A stretch of 64,000 nucleotides of DNA from Lichenostomus cassidix (Eukaryota; Chordata; Aves; Passeriformes; Meliphagidae). Location: positions 2,055,169 through 2,119,168 of the forward strand of contig VLJF02000047.1 in NCBI GenBank assembly GCA_008360975.2, in the 5' to 3' direction. Below the pieces are notes generated by a model. That model saw only the letters and a program-made list of their open reading frames with translations. It was not told where the DNA came from and did not search any database. Made by a program: the position numbers and the translations under genes. Shown one piece after another: positions 30,221 to 39,899 of the stretch (the stretch's first letter is position 1; each line of letters starts with the position of its first letter).

Positions 30221-30232
30221 GTGCAGGTAAGG
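30221..30232 (+). promoter_or_regulatory. Predicted 5' splice site into the octamer array
   Basis: GTGCAG|GTAAGG is a strong consensus donor and sits about 25 bases before the telomere-like array. It is identical in the second cassette (61012/61013). A transcript crossing it would treat the array as intron, or fail to splice and carry the repeats. Confidence 0.6.
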
Positions 30233-30249
30233 GGTTGCGGTGGCGGGTA

Positions 30250-33200
30250 TTAGGCTTAGACCTAGGTTAGGCTTTTAGGGAGTTAGGGAGTTAGGGTTTT
30301 AGGGTGTTAGGGTTTTAGGCTGTTAGGCTGTTAGGCTGTTAGGGTTTTAGGCTTTTAGGCTGTTAGGGTTTTAGGGAGTTAGGCTTTTAGGCTGTTAGGC
30401 TTTTAGGCTTTTAGGCTGTTAGGGTTTTAGGCTGTTAGGCTCTTAGGCTGTTAGGCTCTTAGGCTGTTAGGCTTTTAGGCTGTTAGGCTTTTAGGCTGTT
30501 AGGCTTTTAGGCTGTTAGGCTTTTAGGCTGTTAGGCTTTTAGGCTGTTAGGCTTTTAGGCAGTTAGGCTTTTAGGCTGTTAGGCTTTTGGCCTGTTAGGC
30601 TTTTGGCCTGTTAGGCTTTTGGGCTGTTAGGGTTTTAGGGTTTTGGGCTGTTAGGGTTTTAGGCTGTTAGCGTTTTAGGCTTTTAGGCTGTTAGGCTTTT
30701 AGGCTGTTAGGCTTTTAGGCTGTTAGGCTTTTAGGCTTTTAGGCTGTTAGGCTGTTAGGGAGTTAGGGTTTTAGGGTTTTAGGCTGTTAGGCTTTTAGGC
30801 TGTTAGGCTTTTAGGCTGTTAGGCTTTTAGGCTGTTAGGGTTTTAGGCTGTTAGGCTTTTAGGCTGTTAGGCTGTTAGGGTTTTAGGCTGTTAGGGTTTT
30901 AGGCTTTTAGGGAGTTAGGCTTTTAGGCTGTTAGGGTTTTAGGCTGTTAGGGTTTTAGGGTTTTAGGCTGTTAGGGTTTTAGGCTGTTAGGGTTTTAGGC
31001 TGTTAGGGTTTTAGGCTGTTAGGCTTTTAGGCTGTTAGGCTTTTAGGCTTTTAGGGAGTTAGGCTTTTAGGCTTTTAGGGAGTTAGGCTTTTAGGCTGTT
31101 AGGGTTTTAGGCTGTTAGGCTGCTAGGGTTTTAGGCTGTTAGGCTGTTAGGGTTTTAGGCTTTTAGGGTGTTAGGGTTTTAGGCTGTTAGGCTTTTAGGC
31201 TGTTAGGGTTTTAGGGTTTTAGGCTGTTAGGCTTTTAGGCTGTTAGGCTTTTAGGCTGTTAGGCTTTTAGGCTGTTAGGGTTTTAGGCTGTTAGGGTTTT
31301 AGGCTGTTAGGGTTTTAAGCTTTTAGGCTGTTGGGCTTTTGGGCTGTTGGGCTTTTGGGCTGTTAGGCTTTTGGGCTGTTAGGCTTTTGGGCTGTTAGGC
31401 TTTTGGGCTGTTAGGGTTTTAGGCTGTTAGGGTTTTAGGCTGTTAGGCTGTTAGGGTGTTAGGGTTTTAGGCTGTTAGGGTGTTAGGGTTTTAGGCTTTT
31501 AGGGTGTTAGGGTTTTAGGCTGTTAGGCTGTTAGGCTTTTAGGCTGTTAGGGTTTTAGGCTTTTAGGGTTTTAGGCTGTTGGGCTTTTGGGCTGTTGGGC
31601 TTTTGGGCTGTTAGGCTTTTGGGCTGTTAGGCTTTTGGGCTGTTAGGCTTTTAGGCTTTTAGGGTTTTAGGCTGTTAGGCTGTTAGGGTTTTAGGCTGTT
31701 AGGGTTTTAGGCTGTTAGGGTTTTAGGCTGTTAGGGTTTTAGGCTTTTAGGCTGTTAGGGTTTTAGGCTGTTAGGCTTTTAGGCTGTTAGGGTTTTAGGG
31801 AGTTAGGGTTTTAGGCTGTTAGGGTTTTAGGCTGTTAGGGTTTTAGGCTGTTAGGGTTTTAGGGAGTTAGGCTTTTAGGCTGTTAGGGTTTTAGGCTGTT
31901 AGGCTGTTAGGCTTTTAGGCTGTCAGGCTTTTAGGCAGTTAGGCTTTTAGGCAGTTAGGCTTTTGGGCTGTTAGGCTTTTGGGCTGTTAGGCTGTTAGGC
32001 TTTTCGGCTGTTAGGCTCTTAGGCTGTTAGGCTTTTAGGCTGTTAGGCTTTTAGGCTGTTAGGCTTTTAGGCTGTTAGGCTTTTAGGCAGTTAGGCTTTT
32101 AGGCTGTTAGGCTTTTGGCCTGTTAGGCTTTTGGCCTGTTAGGCTTTTGGGCTGTTAGGGTTTTAGGGTTTTGGGCTGTTAGGGTTTTAGGCTGTTAGCG
32201 TTTTAGGCTTTTAGGCTGTTAGGCTGTTAGGCTGTTAGGCTGTTAGGCTGTTAGGGAGTTAGGGTTTTAGGGTTTTAGGCTGTTAGGCTTTTAGGCTGTT
32301 AGGCTTTTAGGCTGTTAGGCTTTTAGGCTGTTAGGGTTTTAGGCTGTTAGGCTTTTAGGCTGTTAGGCTGTTAGGGTTTTAGGCTGTTAGGGTTTTAGGC
32401 TTTTAGGGAGTTAGGCTTTTAGGCTGTTAGGCTTTTAGGCTGTTAGGCTTTTAGGCTGTTAGGCTTTTAGGCTGTTAGGGTTTTAGGCTGTTAGGGTTTT
32501 AGGGTTTTAGGCTGTTAGGGTTTTAGGCTGTTAGGGTTTTAGGCTGTTAGGGTTTTAGGCTGTTAGGCTTTTAGGCTGTTAGGCTTTTAGGCTGTTAGGG
32601 AGTTAGGCTTTTAGGCTTTTAGGGAGTTAGGCTTTTAGGCTGTTAGGGTTTTAGGCTGTTAGGCTGCTAGGGTTTTAGGCTGTTAGGCTGTTAGGGTTTT
32701 AGGCTTTTAGGGTGTTAGGGTTTTAGGCTGTTAGGCTTTTAGGCTGTTAGGCTGTTAGGCTTTTAGGCTGTTAGGCTTTTAGGCTGTTAGGCTTTTAGGC
32801 TGTTAGGGTTTTAGGCTGTTAGGGTTTTAGGCTGTTAGGGTTTTAAGCTTTTAGGCTGTTGGGCTTTTGGGCTGTTGGGCTTTTGGGCTGTTAGGCTTTT
32901 GGGCTGTTAGGCTTTTGGGCTGTTAGGGTTTTAGGCTGTTAGGGTTTTAGGCTGTTAGGCTGTTAGGGTGTTAGGGTTTTAGGCTGTTAGGGTGTTAGGG
33001 TTTTAGGCTTTTAGGGTGTTAGGGTTTTAGGCTGTTAGGCTGTTAGGCTTTTAGGCTGTTAGGGTTTTAGGCTTTTAGGGTTTTAGGCTGTTGGGCTTTT
33101 GGGCTGTTGGGCTTTTGGGCTGTTGGGCTTTTGGGCTGTTAGGCTTTTGGGCTGTTAGGCTTTTGGGCTGTTAGGCTTTTAGGCTTTTAGGGTTTTAGGC

Positions 33201-36200
33201 TGTTAGGCTGTTAGGGTTTTAGGCTGTTAGGGTTTTAGGCTGTTAGGCTTTTAGGCTGTTAGGGTTTTAGGCTGTTAGGGTTTTAGGCTGTTAGGGTTTT
33301 AGGCTGTTAGGGTTTTAGGCTGTTAGGGTTTTAGGCTGTTAGGGTTTTAGGGAGTTAGGCTTTTAGGCTGTTAGGGTTTTAGGCTGTTAGGCTGTTAGGC
33401 TTTTAGGCTGTCAGGCTTTTAGGCAGTTAGGCTTTTAGGCAGTTAGGCTTTTGGGCTGTTAGGCTTTTGGGCTGTTAGGCTGTTAGGCTTTTAGGCTGTT
33501 AGGCTTTTAGGCTGTTAGGCTTTTAGGCTGTTAGGGTTTTAGGCAGTTAGGGTTTTAGGCAGTTAGGCTTTTAGGCAGTTAGGCTTTTAGGCTGTTAGGC
33601 TTTTGGGCTGTTAGGCTTTTGGGCTGTTAGGCTTTTAGGGTTTTAGGCTGTTAGGCTTTTAGGGTTTTAGGCTGTTAGGGTTTTAGGGAGTTAGGGTTTT
33701 AGGCTGTTAGGGTTTTATTCTGTTAGGGTTTTAGGCTGTTAGAGTTTTAGGCTGTTAGGGTTTTAGGGGGTTAGGGTTTTAGGCTGTTAGGGTTTTTGGG
33801 AGTTAGGGTTTTAGGCTGTTGGGGAGTTAGGCTGTTGGGGAGTTAGGCTGATAGGGTTTTAGGCTGTTAGGGTTTTAGGCTGTTAGGCTTTTAGGCTTTT
33901 AGGCTGTTAGGGTTTTAGGCTTTTAGGATTTTAGGCTGTTAGGCTGTTAGGGTTTTAGGCTGTTAGGCTGTTAGGGTTTTAGGTTGTTACGGTTTTAGGG
34001 AGTTAGGGTTTTAGGCTGTTAGGGTTTTAGGGAGTTAGGCTTTTAGGCTGTTAGGGTTTTAGGCTGTTAGCGTTTTAGGCTTTTAGGCTGTTAGGGTTTT
34101 AGGCTTTTAGGGAGTTAGGCTGTTAGGCTGTTAGGGTTTTAGGCTTTTAGGCTGTTAGGGTTTTAGGCTTTTAGGCTGTTAGGGTTTTAGGCTGTTATGG
34201 TTTTAGGGAGTTAGGGTTTTAGGCTGTTAGGGTTTTAGGGAGTTAGGCTTTTAGGCTGTTAGGCTTTTAGGGTTTTAGGCTGTTAGGGTGTTAGGGTTTT
34301 AGGCTGTTAGGGTGTTAGGGTTTTAGGCTTTTAAGGAGTTAGGCTGTTAGGGTTTTAGGCTCTTAGGGTTTTAGGGAGTTAGGGATTTAGGCTGTTAGGG
34401 TTTTAGGCTCTTAGGGTTTTAGGCTCTTAGGGTTTTAGGCTCTTAGGGTTTTAGGGAGTTAGGGATTTAGGCTGTTAGGGTTTTAGGCTCTTAGGGTTTT
34501 AGGGAGTTAGGGTTTTAGGCTGTTAGGGTTTTAGGCTGTTAGGGTTTCAGGCTGTTAGGGTTTCAGGCTGTTAGGGTTTCAGGCTGTTAGGGTGTTAGGG
34601 TTTTAGGCTGTTAGGGTTTCAGGCTGTTAGGGTTTCAGGCTGTTAGGGTTTCAGGCTGTTAGGGTTTCAGGCTGTTAGGGTGTTAGGGTTTTAGGGAGAT
34701 AGGGATTTAGGCTGTTAGGGATTTAGGGAGTTAGGGTTTTAGGCTGTTAGGGTTTCAGGCTGTTAGGGTTTTAGGGTTTCAGGCTGTTAGGCTGTTAGGG
34801 TTTTAGGGAGTTAGGGTGTTAGGGTTTTAGGCTGTTAGGGTTTTAGGGAGTTAGGGTTTTAGGCTGTTAGGGTTTTAGGCTGTTAGGGTTTTAGGCTGTT
34901 AGGGTTTTAGGCTGTTAGGGTTTTAGGCTGTTAGGGTTTTAGGCTTTTAGGGTTTTAGGCTTTTAGGGAGTTAGGCTGTTAGGCTGTTAGGGTTTTAGGC
35001 TGTTAGGGTTTTAGGGAGTTAGGGTTTCATTCTGTTAGGGTTTCATTCTGTTAGGGTTTTAGGCTGTTAGGGTTTTAGGCTGTTAGGGTTTTAGGCTGTT
35101 AGGGTTTCAGGCTGTTAGGGTTTCAGGCTGTTTGTTAGGGTTTTAGGCTGTTAGGGTTTTAGGCTGTTAGGGTTTCGGGGATTTAGGCTGTTAGGGTTTT
35201 AGGCTGTTAGGGTTTTAGGCTGTTAGGGAGTTAGGGTTTTAGGGGGTTAGGGTTTTAGGCTGTTAGGGAGTTAGGGTTTTAGGGAGGTAGGGTGTTAGGC
35301 TGTTAGGGATTTAGGGTTTTAGGCTGTTAGGGTTTTAGGCTGTTAGGGAGTTAGGGTTTTAGGCTGTTAGGGTTTTAGGCTGTTGGGGTGTTAGGGATTT
35401 AGGCTGTTAGGGATTTAGGCTGTTAGGGATTTAGGCTGTTAGGGTTTTAGGCTGTTAGGGTTTTAGGCTGTTAGGGAGTTAGGGTTTTAGGGAGGTAGGG
35501 TGTTAGGCTGTTAGGGATTTAGGGTTTTAGGGAGGTAGGGTTTTAGGCTGTTAGGGAGTTAGGGTTTTAGGCTTTTAGGGTTTCAGGCTTTTAGGGTTTT
35601 AGGCTGTTAGGGTTTTAGGCTGTTAGGGTGTTAGGGTTTTAGGGAGTTAGGGATTTAGGCTGTTAGGGTTTTAGGCTGTTAGGGTTTTAGGGTTTTAGGC
35701 TGTTAGGGATTTAGTCTGTTAGGGTTTTAGGGTTTTAGGGAGATAGGGATTTAGGCTGCTAGGGATTTAGGGAGTTAGGGTTTTAGGCTGTTAGGGTTTT
35801 AGGCTGTTAGGGTTTTAGGGTTTCAGGCTGTTAGGCTGTTAGGGTTTTAGGGAGTTAGGGTTTTAGGCTGTTAGGGTGTTAGGATTTTAGGGAGTTAGGG
35901 TTTTAGGCTGTTAGGGTTTTAGGCTGTTAGGGTTTTAGGCTGTTAGGGTGTTAGGGTTTTAGGGAGTTAGGGTTTTAGGCTGTTAGGGTTTTATTCTGTT
36001 AGGGTTTTAGGCTGTTAGAGTTTTAGGCTGTTAGGGTTTTAGGGGGTTAGGGTTTTAGGCTGTTAGGGTTTTTGGGAGTTAGGGTTTTAGGCTGTTGGGG
36101 AGTTAGGCTGTTGGGGAGTTAGGCTGTTAGGGTTTTAGGGTGTTAGGGTTTTAGGCTGTTAGGCTTTTAGGCTTTTAGGCTGTTAGGGTTTTAGGCTTTT

Positions 36201-37515
36201 AGGATTTTAGGCTGTTAGGCTGTTAGGGTTTTAGGCTTTTAGGCTGTTAGGGTTTTAGGCTGTTACAGTTTTAGGGAGTTAGGGTTTTAGGCTGTTAGGG
36301 TTTTAGGCTGTTAGGGTTTTAGGGAATTAGGCTTTTGGGCTGTTAGGCTTTTAGGGTTTTAGGCTGTTAGGGTGTTAGGGTTTTAGGCTTTTAGGGAGTT
36401 AGGCTGTTAGGGTTTTAGGCTGTTAGTGTTTTAGGCTTTTAGGCTGTTAGGCTTTTAGGCTGTTAGGGTTTTAGGCTTTTAGGGAGTTAGGCTGTTAGGC
36501 TGTTAGGGTTTTAGGCTTTTAGGCTGTTAGGGTTTTAGGCTCTTAGGGTTTTAGGCTTTTAGGCTGTTAGGGTTTTAGGCTGTTATGGTTTTAGGGAGTT
36601 AGGGTTTTAGGCTGTTAGGGTTTTAGGGAGTTAGGCTTTTAGGCTGTTAGGCTTTTAGGGTTTTAGGCTGTTAGGGTGTTAGGGTTTTAGGCTGTTAGGG
36701 TGTTAGGGTTTTAGGCTTTTAAGGAGTTAGGATGTTAGGGTTTTAGGCTGTTAGGGTTTTAGGCTCTTAGGGTTTTAGGGAGTTAGGGATTTAGGCTGTT
36801 AGGGTTTTAGGCTGTTAGGGTTTTAGGCTCTTAGGGTTTTAGGGAGTTAGGGATTTAGGCTGTTAGGGTTTTAGGCTGTTAGGGTTTCAGGCTGTTAGGG
36901 TTTCAGGCTGTTAGGGTGTTAGGGTTTTAGGGAGATAGGGATTTAGGCTGTTAGGGATTTAGGGAGTTAGGGTTTTAGGCTGTTAGGGTTTCAGGCTGTT
37001 AGGGTTTTGGGGTTTCAGGCTGTTAGGCTGTTAGGGTTTTAGGGAGTTAGGGTTTTAGGCTGTTAGGGTTTTAGGGAGTTAGGGTTTTAGGCTGTTAGGG
37101 TTTTATTCTGTTAGGGTTTTAGGCTGTTAGGGTTTTAGGCTCTTAGGGTTTTAGGCTGTTAGGGTTTTAGGCTGTTAGGGTTTCAGGCTGTTAGGGTTCA
37201 GGCGTTAGGGTTTTAGGCTGTTAGGGTTTTAGGCTGTTAGGGTTTTAGGGATTAGGCTTTTAGGGTTTTAGGCTGTTAGGGTTTTAGGAGTTAGGCAGTT
37301 AGGGTTTTAGGGTTAGGGTTTTAGGCTGTTAGGGAGTTAGGGTTTTAGGGAGGTAGGGTGTTAGGATGTTAGGGTTTAGGGTTTTAGGCTGTTAGGGTTT
37401 TAGGCTGTTAGGGAGTTAGGGTTTTAGGCTGTTAGGGTTTTAGGCTGTTAGGGTGTTAGGGTTTTAGGGAGTTAGGGTTTAGGGAGTTAGGGTTTTAGGC
37501 TGTTAGGGTTTTAGG
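30250..37515 (+). repeat. Octameric telomere-like array, (NNTTAGGS)n
   Basis: About 7.3 kb in 8-bp steps, not 6. Units are mainly TGTTAGGC, TTTTAGGC, TTTTAGGG, TGTTAGGG, AGTTAGGG and AGTTAGGC, with rarer TCTTAGGN, TTTTGGGC and TTTCAGGC. Left parts favour C in the last position and right parts favour G, approaching telomeric TTAGGG. Phase is kept over long distances (for example 1528 bp = 191 units between repeated markers). Confidence 0.92.
30590..33690 (+). repeat. Higher-order repeat of 1528 bp in the octamer array
   Basis: Rare variant units recur at a fixed distance: 'gttagcgtttt' at about 30666 and 32194, and 'ttttaagc' at 31313 and 32841, both 1528 bp (191 octamers) apart. 'tgtcaggc' at 31921 and 33409 is 1488 bp apart (five octamers fewer). 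A second large duplication joins 33713 and 35989 ('ttttattc' followed by 'gttagagttt' and 'gttggggagtt'). Confidence 0.8.
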
Positions 37516-37802
37516 ATGTAATTCGGTTAGGGTTAGGGTTAGGGTGTAGGGTTAGGGTTCGGGTTAGGGTTCGGGTTAGGGTTAGGGTTAGGGTTAGGTA
37601 TCGGGTTAGGGTATAGGGTTAGGGTTAGGGTTAGGGTATCGGGTTAGGGTTAGGGTGTAGGGTTAGGGTGCGGGTTAGGGTTCAGGTTAGGGTGTCGGGT
37701 TAGGGTTCGGGTTAGGGTTCGGGTTAGGGTTAGGGTTTAGGGTTAGGGTGTCGTTAGGGTTAGGGTGTCAGGTTAGGAGTTAGGGTTACGGGTTAGGGTA
37801 AT
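37516..37802 (+). repeat. Transition from octamers to TTAGGG variants
   Basis: The 8-bp period gives way to TTAGGG mixed with TTCGGG, TATCGGG, TGTCGGG and TTCAGG variants. This is the usual appearance of a proximal telomere, where variant repeats precede the pure array. Confidence 0.8.
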
Positions 37803-38370
37803 AGGGTTAGGGTTAGGGTTAGGGTTAGGGTTAGGGTTAGGGTTAGGGTTAGGGTTAGGGTTAGGGTTAGGGTTAGGGTTAGGGTTAGGGTTAGGGTTAG
37901 GGTTAGGGTTAGGGTTAGGGTTAGGGTTAGGGTTAGGGTTAGGGTTAGGGTTAGGGTTAGGGTTAGGGTTAGGGTTAGGGTTAGGGTTAGGGTTAGGGTT
38001 AGGGTTAGGGTTAGGGTTAGGGTTAGGGTTAGGGTTAGGGTTAGGGTTAGGGTTAGGGTTAGGGTTAGGGTTAGGGTTGGGGTTAGGGTTAGGGTTAGGG
38101 TTAGGGTTAGGGTTAGGGTTAGGGTTAGGGTTAGGGTTAGGGTTAGGGTTAGGGTTAGGGTTAGGGTTAGGGTTAGGGTTAGGGTTAGGGTTAGGGTTAG
38201 GGTTAGGGTTAGGGTTAGGGTTAGGGTTAGGGTTAGGGTTAGGGTTAGGGTTAGGGTTAGGGTTAGGGTTAGGGTTAGGGTTAGGGTTAGGGTTAGGGTT
38301 AGGGTTAGGGTTAGGGTTAGGGTTAGGGTTAGGGTTAGGGTTAGGGTTAGGGTTAGGGTTAGGGTTAGGG
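37803..38370 (+). repeat. Canonical telomere repeat (TTAGGG)n
   Basis: About 94 hexamers, nearly perfect, with one TTGGGG near 38078. The G-rich strand runs 5'->3' to the right, the polarity of a right-hand chromosome end. The + frame 38077-38469 (Gly-Leu repeat) is only repeat translation. Confidence 0.97.
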
Positions 38371-38643
38371 TTTGGGGTTAGGGTTAGGGTTGGTTTAGGG
38401 TTAGGGTTGGGAGTTAGGGTTAGGGTTAGGGTTAGGGTTAGGGTTAGGGTAGGGTTAGGGTTAGGTTAGGGTTAGGGTTAGGGTTAGGGTTAGGGTTAGG
38501 GCTAGGGCTAGGGTTAGGGTTAGGGTTAGGGTTAGGGTTAGGGTTAGGGTTAGGGCTAGGGCTAGGGTTAGGGTTGGGGTAGGGGTTCGAGTTGGGTTAG
38601 GGTTTGTGTTTGGGTTGGGGTTTGGATAGGGTTAGGGTTAGGG
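38371..38643 (+). repeat. Variant telomere repeats at contig end
   Basis: TTAGGG is mixed with TTTGGGG, GGGCTAGGGCTAGGG and, from about 38575, 'gttcgagttgggttagggtttgtgtttggg'. Degeneracy rises towards the gap, opposite to a natural telomere, and may reflect low-quality consensus at a contig end. Confidence 0.75.
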
Positions 38644-39143
38644 NNNNNNNNNNNNNNNNNNNNNNNNNNNNNNNNNNNNNNNNNNNNNNNNNNNNNNNNN
38701 NNNNNNNNNNNNNNNNNNNNNNNNNNNNNNNNNNNNNNNNNNNNNNNNNNNNNNNNNNNNNNNNNNNNNNNNNNNNNNNNNNNNNNNNNNNNNNNNNNNN
38801 NNNNNNNNNNNNNNNNNNNNNNNNNNNNNNNNNNNNNNNNNNNNNNNNNNNNNNNNNNNNNNNNNNNNNNNNNNNNNNNNNNNNNNNNNNNNNNNNNNNN
38901 NNNNNNNNNNNNNNNNNNNNNNNNNNNNNNNNNNNNNNNNNNNNNNNNNNNNNNNNNNNNNNNNNNNNNNNNNNNNNNNNNNNNNNNNNNNNNNNNNNNN
39001 NNNNNNNNNNNNNNNNNNNNNNNNNNNNNNNNNNNNNNNNNNNNNNNNNNNNNNNNNNNNNNNNNNNNNNNNNNNNNNNNNNNNNNNNNNNNNNNNNNNN
39101 NNNNNNNNNNNNNNNNNNNNNNNNNNNNNNNNNNNNNNNNNNN
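38644..39143. other. Assembly gap of exactly 500 N
   Basis: The fixed length suggests an arbitrary scaffold gap. It separates telomere repeat from the middle of a 69-bp array, two sequences with no natural continuity here. Open frames running through the N are meaningless. Confidence 0.97.
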
Positions 39144-39899
39144 CCCGGTCCGTAGAAAGTAAGTGACCTGGAAGTGGACTTGGAGGGCCTGTGATGGAGA
39201 CCTGTTTTTTTCTGGGATCTGTACAAAGTAAGTGAACTGGAAGTTGACTTTGAGGGCCTGTGCTGGAGACCTGTTTTTTCCTGGGGTCTGTACAAAGTAA
39301 GTTACTTGGAAGTGGACTTGGAGGGCCTGTGATGGAGACCTGTTTTTTCCTGGGATCTGTACAAAGTAAGTGACGTGGAAGTGGACTTGGAGGGCCCGTG
39401 ATGGAGATCTGTTTTTTCCTGGGATCTGTACAAAGTAAGTGACGTGGAAGTGGACTTGCAGGGCCCGTGATGGAGATCTGGTTTTTCCTGGGATCTGTAC
39501 AAAGTAAGTGACGTGGAAGTGGACGTGGAGGGCCTTTGATGGAGACCTGGTTTTTTCTGGGATCTGTACAAAGTAAGTGATCTGGAAGTGGACTTGGAGG
39601 GCCCGTGATGGAGACCTGGTTTTTTCTGGGATCTGTACAAAGTAAGTGATCTGGAAGTGGACTTGGAGGGCCCGTGATGGAGACCTGGTTTTTCCTGGGA
39701 TCTGTACAAAGTAAGTGACCTGGAAGTGGACTTGGAGGGCCCGTGATGGAGAGCTGGTTTTTTCTGGGATGTGTACAAAGTAAGTGCCCTGGAAGTGGAC
39801 TTGGAGGGCCTGTGATGGAGACCTGTTTTTTCCTGGGATCTGTACAAAGTAAGTGACCTGGAAGTGGACTTGCTGGGCCCGTGATGGAGATCTGGTTTT

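Larger units (their letters stand above)
29657..30226 (+). promoter_or_regulatory. Telomere-facing promoter/first-exon-like block, copy 1
   Basis: This block holds two 47-bp NRF1/YY1-like units (29670-29756), two CCGCCCAC boxes (about 29915-29940), a full YY1 site AACATGGCGGC (29977-29987) in + orientation, and ETS sites CCGGAAG near 30116, 30155 and 30196. It ends in CAG|GTAAGG. NRF1, ETS/GABP and YY1 together are typical of TATA-less housekeeping promoters. Transcription would run right, into the telomere-like array. The ATG in the YY1 site (29980) opens an 82-codon frame to the donor. The same ATG in the second cassette is in a different frame because of a small indel, and the longer frame open there from 60544 has a stop here at 'cgatagg', so coding is unlikely. 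Confidence 0.6.

Noticed and set aside
38077..38469. Gly-Leu repeat open frame
   Set aside because: It is the translation of (TTAGGG)n only.
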